From contig PBWR01000013.1 in assembly GCA_002727315.1 (NCBI GenBank), forward strand, positions 1 through 64,000: a stretch of DNA of 64,000 nt, given 5' to 3'. Every line of letters starts with the position of its first letter. Position 1 is the stretch's first letter. Of the stretch, positions 52,737-60,491 are shown piece after piece. The notes beneath the pieces are model-generated. The model was not told the origin of the DNA. It saw only the letters and a list, made by a program, of their open reading frames with translations, and did no database searches. Position numbers and translations under genes: made by a program. The stretch comes from Alphaproteobacteria bacterium. GTDB taxonomy: Bacteria > Pseudomonadota > Alphaproteobacteria > UBA6615.

Positions 52737-53159
52737 TTACTCACGGTTCAGCCCGTTCATGTCTGGCGGCAACCACTTGGCCAACGTCACTTCACCTATG
52801 GGAATCAGGTGATCCGATTGGTTGAAGTATGCCTTCAACCGTTCTGGATTTCGGCCAAGCGCCGTTACTTGGAAAAACTCGAAAACATCCTCGAAATAGT
52901 CGATGTAGTGAACAAAGATCTCGATCTCTTCGATGGAGACGGGTTCACGTTCGGATGTCCGGAACAGGCGCAGTCGATTGGTGATAATCGCAACCGGGCG
53001 ATCTTCGCACCTGTGGTCGTATACGAGATTTTGCTGTTTGGCCGGGCGGTTCAACACGTAACCGGCGGAGTACCACGCACCCACGATCCCGAGAAGCAGA
53101 AGCATCGCGAGTGCTGCGCCAACATAAAAGAGAATTGATCTTCGAGGGCTAGAGATCAT
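52737..53159 (-). CDS. membrane-anchor N-terminal part of the split FG-GAP gene
   Basis: 140 residues. A basic start (MISSPRRS) and a single helix (FYVGAALAMLLLLGIVGAWY) give an N-in anchor or uncleaved signal. The remainder is soluble, with IFVHYIDYFEDVFEFFQVT. No named domain is recognised. The final residues NRE precede TAA, after which LGVTMGVFDAVGDLNNDG continues in frame as the first FG-GAP repeat, indicating a single ancestral gene. Confidence 0.65.
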   Translation of the reverse strand: MISSPRRSILFYVGAALAMLLLLGIVGAWYSAGYVLNRPAKQQNLVYDHRCEDRPVAIITNRLRLFRTSEREPVSIEEIEIFVHYIDYFEDVFEFFQVTALGRNPERLKAYFNQSDHLIPIGEVTLAKWLPPDMNGLNRE

Positions 53160-53540
53160 CTTCTAAAAGCTCATAGAGAAATTCGGGTACAAGGAGTTTT
53201 GCCATCGGTCTCTGCGCGCACATGGAGATTTTGATCCAGCTGATGAGATCGATAGAAACATGGGGCATCTGTGTATTGCTGGGGTTTATAGAGTAGTGGT
53301 CGCGAGAAGTTCATCGACCTCTCATGAACGCGTTGGGGTTAACCCTCTGTGATTCATCTGAGGCGCATGCTTCGACATGAGATGCAACCCCGATGGTTTT
53401 CAGTTCCGACGTTAAGCCAAGCCAAGCCCAAAGGGTAACTGACCGCAGTCCTCCAAGTCGCTTTGCGAGGGACACTTGAGATCAGGTTTGTTCGTTGCCG
53501 ACAGGATTGCAGGTCAGCTTTCGCTCAATGGTTGTGTGAA

Positions 53541-53692
53541 CTCCCTGATACCACACCAGAAATTCCCTGTTCGGGAACTAGGGAAATAGATTCATGATTC
53601 CTTTGGCTCTGCGAGATTTCGCATCTGTTACGCCGATGAACGCCCTATTTCGAGAGAAATTCCCTACTAATTCCCTGGAGAACAGGGAAACT
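53541..53692. repeat. cluster of TTCCCT/AGGGAA motifs
   Basis: Within 150 bp the pentamer to octamer AATTCCCT or its complement occurs about six times in both orientations (for example AAATTCCCTGTTCGGGAA, AACTAGGGAAAT, AATTCCCTACTAATTCCCTGGAGAACAGGGAA). It lies immediately upstream of repeat copy 2. No gene is seen in 53160-53700. Similar TTCCCTG-rich tracts occur next to integrated elements in other alphaproteobacteria (from memory, not checked). Confidence 0.5.
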
Positions 53693-53703
53693 GAGCCGGA
53701 GAC

Positions 53704-53891
53704 GGGTTCGCTCCTGCCTCGAAGCTCCACCAAATTTCCGAGTGTCTCCGGAGACCGCCGGAGATATTGGCTGAACCCGTGGGCTTCCGGGGGTTTTGTC
53801 GTTTAGGACTTCGAAAGTGTTGGACGATTCAGAGAATCTTAGTCGGATCTGGCGGTTCGTCTCTGTTCACGATTTCGAGATCCAATACTTT
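53704..53891 (+). repeat. direct repeat copy 2 (tRNA-end-like att sequence plus flank)
   Basis: Begins GGGTTCG, passes through GCTCCACCAAATTTC (identical to the tRNA-Ala 3' end and flank), and continues through a near-copy of the tRNA terminator to about 53891. It matches copy 1 over its whole length with scattered substitutions. The part before CTCCACCA (CTCCTGCCTCGAA) differs from the tRNA, so it does not form a tRNA. Copy 3 shares this variant. Confidence 0.85.
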
Positions 53892-53894
53892 TGA

Positions 53895-54097
53895 CTATCG
53901 GAGACCGACTTCAGGTTCGGGATCGGGTTGACGCACCTCGATAGTGATCGCGTCATGATCGGCCAGCGCATCGCCGTCGGATGACTCGGCGCGGCCGACT
54001 GCTGGGTTGGCGCAGTCGAGGTCGCGGGAAAAGAACCAGTCGAGGCGGAACCGGGCGACACCCCTGGTAACTTGGGTTGGCCGTTCGGTCGGGGCCG
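53895..54097 (-). pseudogene. 3' fragment of an endonuclease/exonuclease/phosphatase-family gene, copy A
   Basis: The minus-strand frame reads GVARFRLDWFFSRDLDC...AESSDGDALADHDAITIEV, the C-terminal part of an EEP (DNase I-like) protein, including the conserved SDHxxI-like His. No N-terminal two thirds exist upstream, where the DCC gene begins instead. The 169-bp core (53929-54097) recurs at 57915-58083 without gaps and about 17 differences by hand count. Confidence 0.75.
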
Positions 54098-54117
54098 ACG
54101 TGTTGCAGGCAAGCCAG

Positions 54118-54480
54118 TCATACCCGGCGCTGCAGGTAGGGGCGCACGGGCAGGAACAGGTTGTAGAGACCTTCGAGAATCCAGGGCAGCGGCGGGATCC
54201 GGGCGACCTTGCCCGCAAGCCGGAAGCGCGGCAGCGCGGACCACAAGTGGGCAAAGGCGGTCGCACCGTCGACCGAATTTCCATCCGCGGTCTGAACGTG
54301 GAAGCGTGCCAGGGTATCCTGCTGGGACAAGCCGTTCGGAAGGTCCGCCACTTTTGTCCGGCTGACGTCGACCCACGCGATGTACGAAGCGCCCTTGTGT
54401 TTCCGATAGAAGGCAATCTCACGTGCGCAAAGAGGACATGCGCCGTCAAAGAACACGCGGGGCACGGATTCACTCATCAT
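54118..54480 (-). CDS. DCC-family thiol-disulfide oxidoreductase (DUF393)
   Basis: 120 residues, full length. The defining motif is VFFDGACPLCAREIAFYR, with Asp12 and the CxxC cysteines C15 and C18; the C-terminal helices (YNLFLPVRPYLQRR) are typical. The family is predicted to act as small thioredoxin-fold oxidoreductases. It lies divergent to the pseudoazurin gene within module two. Confidence 0.88.
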   Translation of the reverse strand: MMSESVPRVFFDGACPLCAREIAFYRKHKGASYIAWVDVSRTKVADLPNGLSQQDTLARFHVQTADGNSVDGATAFAHLWSALPRFRLAGKVARIPPLPWILEGLYNLFLPVRPYLQRRV

Positions 54481-54711
54481 GACGTCCTCACGCGACGGCC
54501 GTCGAGTCGACCCCCTGCGTCGTCACCGCAAGGCAGAAAGCCCGGGCGGTGCGGGTTTTTCATTTTCGTCTTCGTTGGCTTCTCCCAATTCCGTGCGCGA
54601 TGCGCGACGTACCGGATCAGTCGGCGCCGGATCGCCTGCGACCATCTGTCGTCGTCCGATGGGCCGTCGCGCGCGTATCGAAATCAAACCCCAAAAAACG
54701 GAGACATTTTC

Positions 54712-55152
54712 ATGAAACGATTTGGCTATCTTTGGGCGGCCCTCATCCTTGTCTTGCCTGCTGCGGCGGACGCAGCGGACATGACGATCCAGATGTTGAA
54801 CAAGGACCCTGGTTCGACGGAACGCAACATCTATAGCCCTGCGCTCGTTCAGATCGAACCAGGTGAGACGGTTAAATGGGTCGCGACCGACCGAGGACAC
54901 AATGTGGAGTTCGTCCGCGGCGCCTTTCCGGACGGTGTGAAGTCTTTTCGCTCGGCGGTTGGCAAGGACGTCTCCTACACATTCTCCACGCCCGGTGCGT
55001 ACGTCTATAAGTGCACGCCGCACTACGGCCAGGGGATGGTGGGTATCGTCATCGTCGGGCAAGTGCCCGATAACCTGGCCGAGATCATGGCGAAAAAATA
55101 TCCCGGTAGAGCCGATAAGCGGATCGATGCGCTTCTCGCGCCGCTGACTTAG
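54712..55152 (+). CDS. pseudoazurin (type 1 copper protein)
   Basis: 146 residues. A signal peptide (residues 1-22, ADAAD junction) leads to a cupredoxin domain. The copper ligands are all present: H63 in RGHNVEF, C101, H104 and M109 in YKCTPHYGQGMVG. The domain length and the final helical AEIMAKKYPG segment fit pseudoazurin, a periplasmic electron carrier to nitrite or nitrous oxide reductase or to other oxidases. None of those partners is in the window. CGGAGA precedes the ATG. Confidence 0.92.
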   Translation: MKRFGYLWAALILVLPAAADAADMTIQMLNKDPGSTERNIYSPALVQIEPGETVKWVATDRGHNVEFVRGAFPDGVKSFRSAVGKDVSYTFSTPGAYVYKCTPHYGQGMVGIVIVGQVPDNLAEIMAKKYPGRADKRIDALLAPLT

Positions 55153-55278
55153 TTGCGTATGTCGGGAGGAGATGCAATGGCCGGCCCTCAGGGGCCGGCC
55201 ATCGCGGGACCGGTGTGGTTCCTTTGGCCGCCCGTGCAAATCCGAACGCCCGCTGCCGTCGTACAAGGTTTGTAGACA

Positions 55279-56415
55279 ATGGGGACCAAAGCAATGCGTC
55301 TTGGCTATTTCACTATGCCGGTACATCCGCTTCAACGGGACTATCCGACCACGCTGCAGGAAGACCGGGAGACCATCATCCTTTGTGACAAGCTGGGGTT
55401 TCATGATGCGTTCGTTGGTGAGCATCTGACAGACAGCGCGGAGACCATCACAAACTCGATGATGTTTCAGGCCACACTTATTCACGCGACCGAGAACATC
55501 AAACTGGCGACCGGGACGACAAACCTTTCGCACATGCATCCGGTGCTGGTGGCCACCCACGCTGCCATGTTCGACAATTTGGCGCGCGGCCGATTCATTC
55601 TCGGGATCAGCCCCGGTGCACTACGTTCCGATGCAGAGGCGCTCGGCATTCTCGACGAGGATCGCAACCAGATTTTCGCCGAGGCGATTGACGTGATCCT
55701 GGCGATCTGGGCCGGAGAGACACCCTACGACATCGATCTCGAGAATAACCGGTTCAAGGTGACAACGGGTGAGACTCGCTACCTAGATGTGGGTTACGGC
55801 ATCATGCCAAAGACATTCCAGCAGCCGCGCCCGGAGATCGTGGGCACGGTCGTGGCGCCGTTCTCTAAGGGCGTGATCGCCATGGGCGAGCGTGATTTTC
55901 ATCCGCTGTCGGCCAATTTCCTGCTGCCGAAATGGGCGGCAACCCACTGGACCAACTATGCCGGGGGCAAGGCCAATGTCGATGAGGTCGCTGACCCGGC
56001 CGATTGGCGGATCGCCCGGACCATTTTCGTGGCCGATGATCATGCCAAGGCGAAGGCCTATGGGAAGGATGACGCGAACAGCCCCTACCGCTTCTACTAC
56101 TCCCAGATTCTCAAGAAGATGATCCGCGGCAACAGGCAGGGGGTCTTCAAGCAGGACCGGGACGAGCCCGATGAGTCCGTGACCCTCGACCGTGTGATTG
56201 ACGATTTGGTGATCTGCGGCACGGTGAACGACGTGGTGGATCAGATTTTGGCCCTTCGAGAGATTACGGGCGACTTCGGCGAACTCGTCTATGCTGGCAT
56301 GGACTGGGTGGATGAAGAGCTGACCAAGCGGTCTCTGCAACTGATGGCCGAGGAAGTCATGCCGCGGGTCAACGCCGCGATCAGCGAGGCAGAGCCGGCT
56401 GCGGCGGCCCAATAG
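55279..56415 (+). CDS. LLM-class flavin-dependent oxidoreductase (LuxA-like)
   Basis: 378 residues. Conserved segments are MRLGYFTMPVHPLQRDY, HDAFVGEHLTDSAE, MFDNLARGRFILGISPGALRSD and, later, NFLLPKWAATHW. The methionine at residue 6 (55294) is an alternative start. It resembles the limonene/monooxygenase-like LLM branch more than NtaA. It is 127 bp after pseudoazurin and 19 bp before the DUF3429 gene, which may be cotranscribed. Confidence 0.88.
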   Translation: MGTKAMRLGYFTMPVHPLQRDYPTTLQEDRETIILCDKLGFHDAFVGEHLTDSAETITNSMMFQATLIHATENIKLATGTTNLSHMHPVLVATHAAMFDNLARGRFILGISPGALRSDAEALGILDEDRNQIFAEAIDVILAIWAGETPYDIDLENNRFKVTTGETRYLDVGYGIMPKTFQQPRPEIVGTVVAPFSKGVIAMGERDFHPLSANFLLPKWAATHWTNYAGGKANVDEVADPADWRIARTIFVADDHAKAKAYGKDDANSPYRFYYSQILKKMIRGNRQGVFKQDRDEPDESVTLDRVIDDLVICGTVNDVVDQILALREITGDFGELVYAGMDWVDEELTKRSLQLMAEEVMPRVNAAISEAEPAAAAQ

Positions 56416-56434
56416 TCGGGCCGGGAACGAAGCG

Positions 56435-56896
56435 TTGCCGTTCGCCATCGAAGCCCGGTCGGTCCCGCTGGCCGCAGTTTGGCTGGGGGGGTTGGGTGTG
56501 GTGCCGTTCTTGGTATCTGCCGCGATTATTCTCGTCGGGCCGCCTGAACGGGCCGGAATGGCCTCCGATGCGCTCGCGGCCTATGGTGCGATTATCCTGT
56601 CGTTTCTCGGCGGCATTCAGTGGGGGTTCGCGACGGGTGGTGTGAACGCGGTGAAGGAAAATGGAGCCTTGTTGGGTGGGCTTTCGTTCAGTGTGCTGCC
56701 GTCACTCGTTGCCTGGGCGGCGCTTTTGGCGCCCCGGGAGACCGGGCTCCTGGTTCTTGCGGGAACCTTCCTGCTCGTGCTCCTAGTGGACATCCGGGCC
56801 GCTCGATCGAACCAGGCGCCCGCCTGGTACCCGTCGCTGCGATGGCCCCCGACGCTTCTCGCCGTCGCGTCGCTCCTCGCCGCGGCCCTTGCGTGA
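56435..56896 (+). CDS. DUF3429 membrane protein
   Basis: 153 residues with about four hydrophobic helices. SLAAYGAIILSFLGGIQWGFA and the tail-end helix pair match DUF3429. The TTG at 56435 is the likely start (GGGAACGAAG upstream), as no ATG is placed before the first helix. Function unknown. It is followed closely by DUF2256 and DUF427. Confidence 0.75.
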   Translation: MPFAIEARSVPLAAVWLGGLGVVPFLVSAAIILVGPPERAGMASDALAAYGAIILSFLGGIQWGFATGGVNAVKENGALLGGLSFSVLPSLVAWAALLAPRETGLLVLAGTFLLVLLVDIRAARSNQAPAWYPSLRWPPTLLAVASLLAAALA

Positions 56897-56928
56897 ATCT
56901 CTCGCCGCCGTTCGGGGAACGCACACGC

Positions 56929-57102
56929 ATGGGACACAAACGCGATCGGCGAACCAAGATATGCCCGATCTGCAACCGGTCCTTTACCTGGCGGCGGCGG
57001 TGGGCCGCATGCTGGGACACCGTGAAGTTCTGTTCGGCGCGTTGCCGTAAAAATCGCGACCACAACGAGGACACTGGCCATGAATACCATGCCGCGTACT
57101 GA
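56929..57102 (+). CDS. DUF2256 zinc-ribbon-like protein
   Basis: 57 residues. It has CPICNRSFTWRRRW followed by KFCSARCRK: two CxxC/CxxxC pairs with a tryptophan-rich centre, as in DUF2256. These small proteins are commonly encoded next to cryptochrome/photolyase genes (family knowledge), though none is present here. The ATG at 56929 has GGGGAA upstream; a GTG at 56893 is in frame. It overlaps the DUF427 start by 23 bp. Confidence 0.85.
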   Translation: MGHKRDRRTKICPICNRSFTWRRRWAACWDTVKFCSARCRKNRDHNEDTGHEYHAAY

Positions 57103-57577
57103 GCCGGGACAGGACCAAGAATCGGTCTGGGACTATCCCAGGCCGCCCCGCCTCGAGCCCGCCGGAGATCACCTTCGGGTAGACTTTGCCGGCGAGATAA
57201 TCGCCACCACCGAACATGGATTCAGACTACTCGAGACCAGCCACCCGCCTGTTTACTATATCCCGGCAAGCGATGTTCGCCGGGAGTTCCTCGAGCGGGC
57301 GCCGGGCCAATCCTTCTGTGAATTCAAGGGCGTTGCAATCTACTGGTCACTCGAGGTGAACGGAAAAACGTCCGAGGCGGCAGCATGGAGTTACCCGGTG
57401 CCGACGGAGTCGTTCGCGGCCGTTGCCGACCATTTGGCCTTCTATGCCTCGCGTGTCGACGCGTGTTGGGTGGGCCAAGAGCGTGTCGCGCCGCAGGATG
57501 GGGATTTCTACGGCGGCTGGATCACGCCCCAGGTTGTCGGCCCCTTCAAAGGCGGGGCTGGTACGCGCGGCTGGTAG
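57080..57577 (+). CDS. DUF427 domain protein
   Basis: 165 residues. DUF427 features are VWDYPRPPRLEPAGDHLRV, VDFAGEIIATTEHGFRLLETSHPPVYY (given in part), SFCEFKGVAIYW and AAWSYPVP near the end. The domain is widespread in alphaproteobacteria, of unknown function, with a small beta-tent fold. Last gene of module two, and the start overlaps the DUF2256 gene. The 650 bp after it hold repeat copy 3 and a nuclease-gene fragment. Confidence 0.88.
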   Translation: MNTMPRTEPGQDQESVWDYPRPPRLEPAGDHLRVDFAGEIIATTEHGFRLLETSHPPVYYIPASDVRREFLERAPGQSFCEFKGVAIYWSLEVNGKTSEAAAWSYPVPTESFAAVADHLAFYASRVDACWVGQERVAPQDGDFYGGWITPQVVGPFKGGAGTRGW

Positions 57578-57800
57578 TTTGGTTCGCATTGCGGTTTTGA
57601 AAGACGAACAATTAACGCCGTTCTTTCATAGCCGCATTTTGTCTGACTGTGGATTCGCGCGTCGAGTTTCTAGAACCTATTCCGAGGCGGCCTCACCCTA
57701 GCTTGCTGCTTCGTTCAGGCGTGGTAGCTGTTCCTAGCCGAGATAGTCGGTGAACACGTCGTCTTCTTCACTTGTCATGTTGTGAAACTTGGTCGGAGAT

Positions 57801-57905
57801 GGGTTTGCTCCTGCCTCAAAGCACCACCATTTTTCCTCGTATCTCCGGAGAGCACCGAAGTTATCGGTTCAACCCCCGGCCTTCCGGGGGTTTTGTCGTT
57901 CAAGG
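57801..57905 (+). repeat. direct repeat copy 3 (most diverged)
   Basis: GGGTTTGCTCCTGCCTCAAA-GCACCACC-ATTTTTCC matches the variant start of copy 2, then a similar terminator (AACCCCCGG...CCGGGGGTT) and TTTTGTCGTT. It is shorter than copies 1 and 2 and joins the second nuclease fragment after about 10 bp, where copy 2 has another 110 bp. Confidence 0.75.
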
Positions 57906-58083
57906 ATTGGGGAGTGACGCACCTCGATGGTGATCGCGTCATGATCGGGCAGTACCTCGCCGTCGGATGATTCGGCGCGGACGACGGCCGAGTTGGCGCA
58001 GTCGGGGTCGCGGGAAAAGAACCAGTCGAGACGGAACCGGGCGACGCCCCTGGTGGCTTGGTTCGGCCGTTCGGTCGGGGCCG
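57869..58083 (-). pseudogene. 3' fragment of an endonuclease/exonuclease/phosphatase-family gene, copy B
   Basis: Minus-strand reading gives GVARFRLDWFFSRDPDC...SSDGEVLPDHDAITIEV, homologous to copy A at 53895-54097. The nucleotide core 57915-58083 is the same length (169 bp) and about 90% identical. The frame is kept open by the amino-acid pattern, suggesting that both copies come from one real gene. The upstream two thirds of the gene are missing here also. The region 57578-58227 contains nothing else recognisable. Confidence 0.75.
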
Positions 58084-58227
58084 CAGCCGTGGTATGGTTT
58101 CCCTCAAGGGCCTGCGTGAGATGGAACTGGCCGAGGTCACTGCGGCCGGCGAATAGGCCCGCCGCGCGCGACCTTGTGACGATCCTAAACCTGGAAACCC
58201 ATGGGTATCGATTGAAAGGCAAACGCG

Positions 58228-58842
58228 ATGTCAGACCAAACCGTCACCGATGTTGAGACGCTTCGTGAAATCTATCCGGAGCCCAAGGGCGTGTCGGTGG
58301 ACAAACAGCTCCCGGCACTGGACGAGCATTGCCGTAATTTCATTGCGCACGCGCCGTTTCTCATCCTGGGAACCGATGGAGACGTATCGCCAAAAGGCGA
58401 CAATCCGGGCTTTGTCCAAATTCTCGACGACAAGACCATCGTCATCCCCGACCGCAAGGGAAACAACCGGATGGATTCCATGCAGAACATCCTCGACAAC
58501 CCGCGGGTCGGAATTCTGTTCATGATCCCGGGCGTCAACGAGACCCTGCGGGTGAACGGGCGGGCGCACATCAGCGTCGATCCCAAGATCACCAACCCAC
58601 TGGCCGTGAATGGCAAGGTGCCAGCCTCGGCAATTGTCGTGCATATCGAGGAAGTCTACCTACACTGCGCCAAGGCGTTGGCGCGTGCCCGAATCTGGAA
58701 CCCGGACGCCCATGTGGCAAAGGGCGTTATCCCGCCGGCCGGCCGTATTTATGCCGATCAGGTCGGCACTGATCCGGTAGAGCTGGAAAAAGTCTATGAC
58801 GAGATCATAGAGGCCGATCTCGCGGACGAGGGCCACGCCTAG
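58228..58842 (+). CDS. pyridoxamine 5'-phosphate oxidase family (MSMEG_1061-like FMN protein)
   Basis: 204 residues. The split-barrel FMN domain is indicated by APFLILGTDGDVSPKGDNPGF and DRKGNNRMDSMQNIL, then VGILFMIPGVNETLRVNG. This is the longer, general-stress/antibiotic-type PPOX subgroup with a C-terminal acidic helix. It probably reduces quinone-like or nitro substrates with FMN or F420; not demonstrable here. The stop overlaps that of the convergent amidohydrolase gene by 4 bp. Confidence 0.85.
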   Translation: MSDQTVTDVETLREIYPEPKGVSVDKQLPALDEHCRNFIAHAPFLILGTDGDVSPKGDNPGFVQILDDKTIVIPDRKGNNRMDSMQNILDNPRVGILFMIPGVNETLRVNGRAHISVDPKITNPLAVNGKVPASAIVVHIEEVYLHCAKALARARIWNPDAHVAKGVIPPAGRIYADQVGTDPVELEKVYDEIIEADLADEGHA

Positions 58843-59675
58843 CCGGGAGACCAGTCGTAGATGCGCGCGGCATTGCCGCCCATCAGCGCTTCGCGGTCGC
58901 CGTCGGACAGCCAGTCGCCCTGGCGGAATGCCTCGACACCGTCCTCGTAGCTCAGAAGCTCGACCGCACGCGTCCAGTCCGTCCCCCACATGCAGCGCTC
59001 TACACCGAACACGTTCGTGATCCGCTGCACCGGATCGCGGATGTCGGCGAAGGGAAACGGCTCGCGCGCAAGCGTACCCGCACCGCTGATCTTGACGCTG
59101 ACATTCTCATACTGGGCCAGGTCTAGAAGATCCGGCAGCGCGGCCCAGCCGTCCTCGGGTGGCGGCGGATGAAACGGCTGGACCAGGCCCATATGGTCGA
59201 CCACCAGCGAGACATCGGGGAACCGGCCGGCGATCTTGGCGACCTGTGCGTGGCGTTCGGTGCAGTAGACGTTGACCGGCAGGTCGTGCTGCCTGGCGGC
59301 GCCGAGCAACCGGGCGATGCCGGCGTCACCGGCGGAGTCGGAAATACCGTGGGCGAGCAGCAGGCGGACACCGACGGTCCCGTCCTTCCCGGCCCATTCG
59401 CCGACCTTTTCACCGACCGCGGGATCGGCAGTGTCGAAGGGCGTGACCAGCCCGAAACGTCCGGGATGGTCGGCATGGACCTCGAGCGCGAAACTCGGGT
59501 CATACCGGTACATCGTGTAGGCCGAGACCAGGATCGCGCCATCGACGCCGATCGCATCCATCGCGGCCACCATTTCGACCCCGTCGGCCGAGGGCGGTCC
59601 GGTCAAAACGGCCGCCCAGGGCCGGCTGGGGTGGTCGGCCTCGTAGGCGTGGACCTGGGCGTCGATGATCGCCAT
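58839..59675 (-). CDS. amidohydrolase-2 family TIM-barrel hydrolase
   Basis: 278 residues. It starts AIIDAQVHAYEADHPSRPW with a DxQxH variant of the metal HxH motif, has LVVDHMGLVQPF in the middle and ERCMWGTDWTR near the end, a pattern of 2-pyrone-4,6-dicarboxylate/lactone hydrolase-type amidohydrolases. Substrate unknown. It ends beside the PPOX gene and lies 16 bp downstream of the NIPSNAP gene, which may share its transcript. Confidence 0.85.
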   Translation of the reverse strand: MAIIDAQVHAYEADHPSRPWAAVLTGPPSADGVEMVAAMDAIGVDGAILVSAYTMYRYDPSFALEVHADHPGRFGLVTPFDTADPAVGEKVGEWAGKDGTVGVRLLLAHGISDSAGDAGIARLLGAARQHDLPVNVYCTERHAQVAKIAGRFPDVSLVVDHMGLVQPFHPPPPEDGWAALPDLLDLAQYENVSVKISGAGTLAREPFPFADIRDPVQRITNVFGVERCMWGTDWTRAVELLSYEDGVEAFRQGDWLSDGDREALMGGNAARIYDWSPG

Positions 59676-59691
59676 ATGCTTTGCGTGCTTC

Positions 59692-60318
59692 CTATTGCAG
59701 CGGCGAGAAGGGGGCCGCGTGCAGCAGCTTGTTGTCCTGGGTGATTATCGCACCCTTGGGCGAGCCCTTCGGAGGCCAGACACCCGTCGAGACGCCTTTC
59801 GCGCGCACTTCCATCCTGTGCTCGTAGCTCTTGTAGGGCCAGATATGGACATACTTGTTGAGGTCGCCGGCCACGTCGCTGTACATCACCATGGCGCACG
59901 GCGACAACTCGTTGCGGGCGGGCAGTGCCTCTTCCCAGCCCTTGATGATGCCGGGGATCGTGCCGTAGTTGACGGTGTACTCCCGGTACTCGAACAGGGG
60001 TCCGTGCGCCCCGCTCAGGAAGTCGTCCATGAACGGGAAGGGCGTGAAGATCTCGCTTTTCATGTGATGGATGAAGTCCTTGATCTTCGGCGGCCAGACA
60101 CCCGAGGAGACCGATTCGGTCCGCACTGCGTCGCGCTCGGCGAGGTTCGCATAGGGCCAGATATGCATGACCTCGTTCAGCGGTCCGATTTCGGAATAGA
60201 AGAAGGCGGCCAGGGGCGAGATCTGCTTGCGGCCGTTCTCATAGGCCTCACCGAAGGCGTCGAGGAAGTCGGGGACCGTGCGGGGCTTCAGGCGGTAGGT
60301 GCGAATTTCGTAAATCAT
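59692..60318 (-). CDS. NIPSNAP family protein with two internal repeats
   Basis: 208 residues built of two NIPSNAP (dimeric alpha-beta barrel) copies. The first has VMHIWPYANLAERDAVR and SSGVWPPK; the second has YVHIWPYKSYEHRMEVR and STGVWPPK. MIYEIRTYRLKPRT at the start is typical. GGGGGGGAG lies before the ATG at 60318. The function of bacterial NIPSNAP proteins is unknown; they cluster with catabolic genes. Confidence 0.92.
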   Translation of the reverse strand: MIYEIRTYRLKPRTVPDFLDAFGEAYENGRKQISPLAAFFYSEIGPLNEVMHIWPYANLAERDAVRTESVSSGVWPPKIKDFIHHMKSEIFTPFPFMDDFLSGAHGPLFEYREYTVNYGTIPGIIKGWEEALPARNELSPCAMVMYSDVAGDLNKYVHIWPYKSYEHRMEVRAKGVSTGVWPPKGSPKGAIITQDNKLLHAAPFSPLQ

Positions 60319-60491
60319 GATGCTCCCCCCCCAATGGATATGGTTTGCGCGGTTGAAATCTTTATAGAAGTCCAAGGATGACGATGTCGGGCGAATTTTG
60401 GAAGTGATGGCTTGAGCGCTATGGTTGAGAAGGACATAGTCTCGCGGCCGGGATAAGCGACGCCCGGCCAAGAACAAAGAGGATCCCGGCC

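Larger units (their letters stand above)
48959..58083. mobile_element. putative tRNA-Ala-associated accessory island of two repeat-bounded modules
   Basis: Bounded left by the tRNA-Ala 3' end and right by the third repeat copy with its nuclease-gene fragment. The contents are accessory (orphan carbamoyltransferase, FG-GAP protein, small copper protein, DUF cluster), intergenic gaps are larger, and the base composition of 49.1-53.8 kb is visibly less GC-rich than the flanks. No integrase, transposase or replication gene is visible, so it is either a decayed element or was mobilised in trans. Boundaries are inferred from the repeats. Confidence 0.55.

Noticed and set aside
53704-53740. Possible second tRNA gene at repeat copy 2
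   Set aside because: Only the T-arm/acceptor-like end exists; no D or anticodon arm precedes it, so it is an attachment-site copy, not a tRNA. The same holds for copy 3 near 57801.
53594-53806. 70-codon plus-strand frame crossing the TTCCCT cluster and repeat copy 2
   Set aside because: It runs through repeat and terminator sequence, so it is unlikely to be coding.
48959-58083. Integrase, transposase or relaxase in the island
   Set aside because: None of the frames in the region shows a recombinase motif; absence noted rather than assumed.
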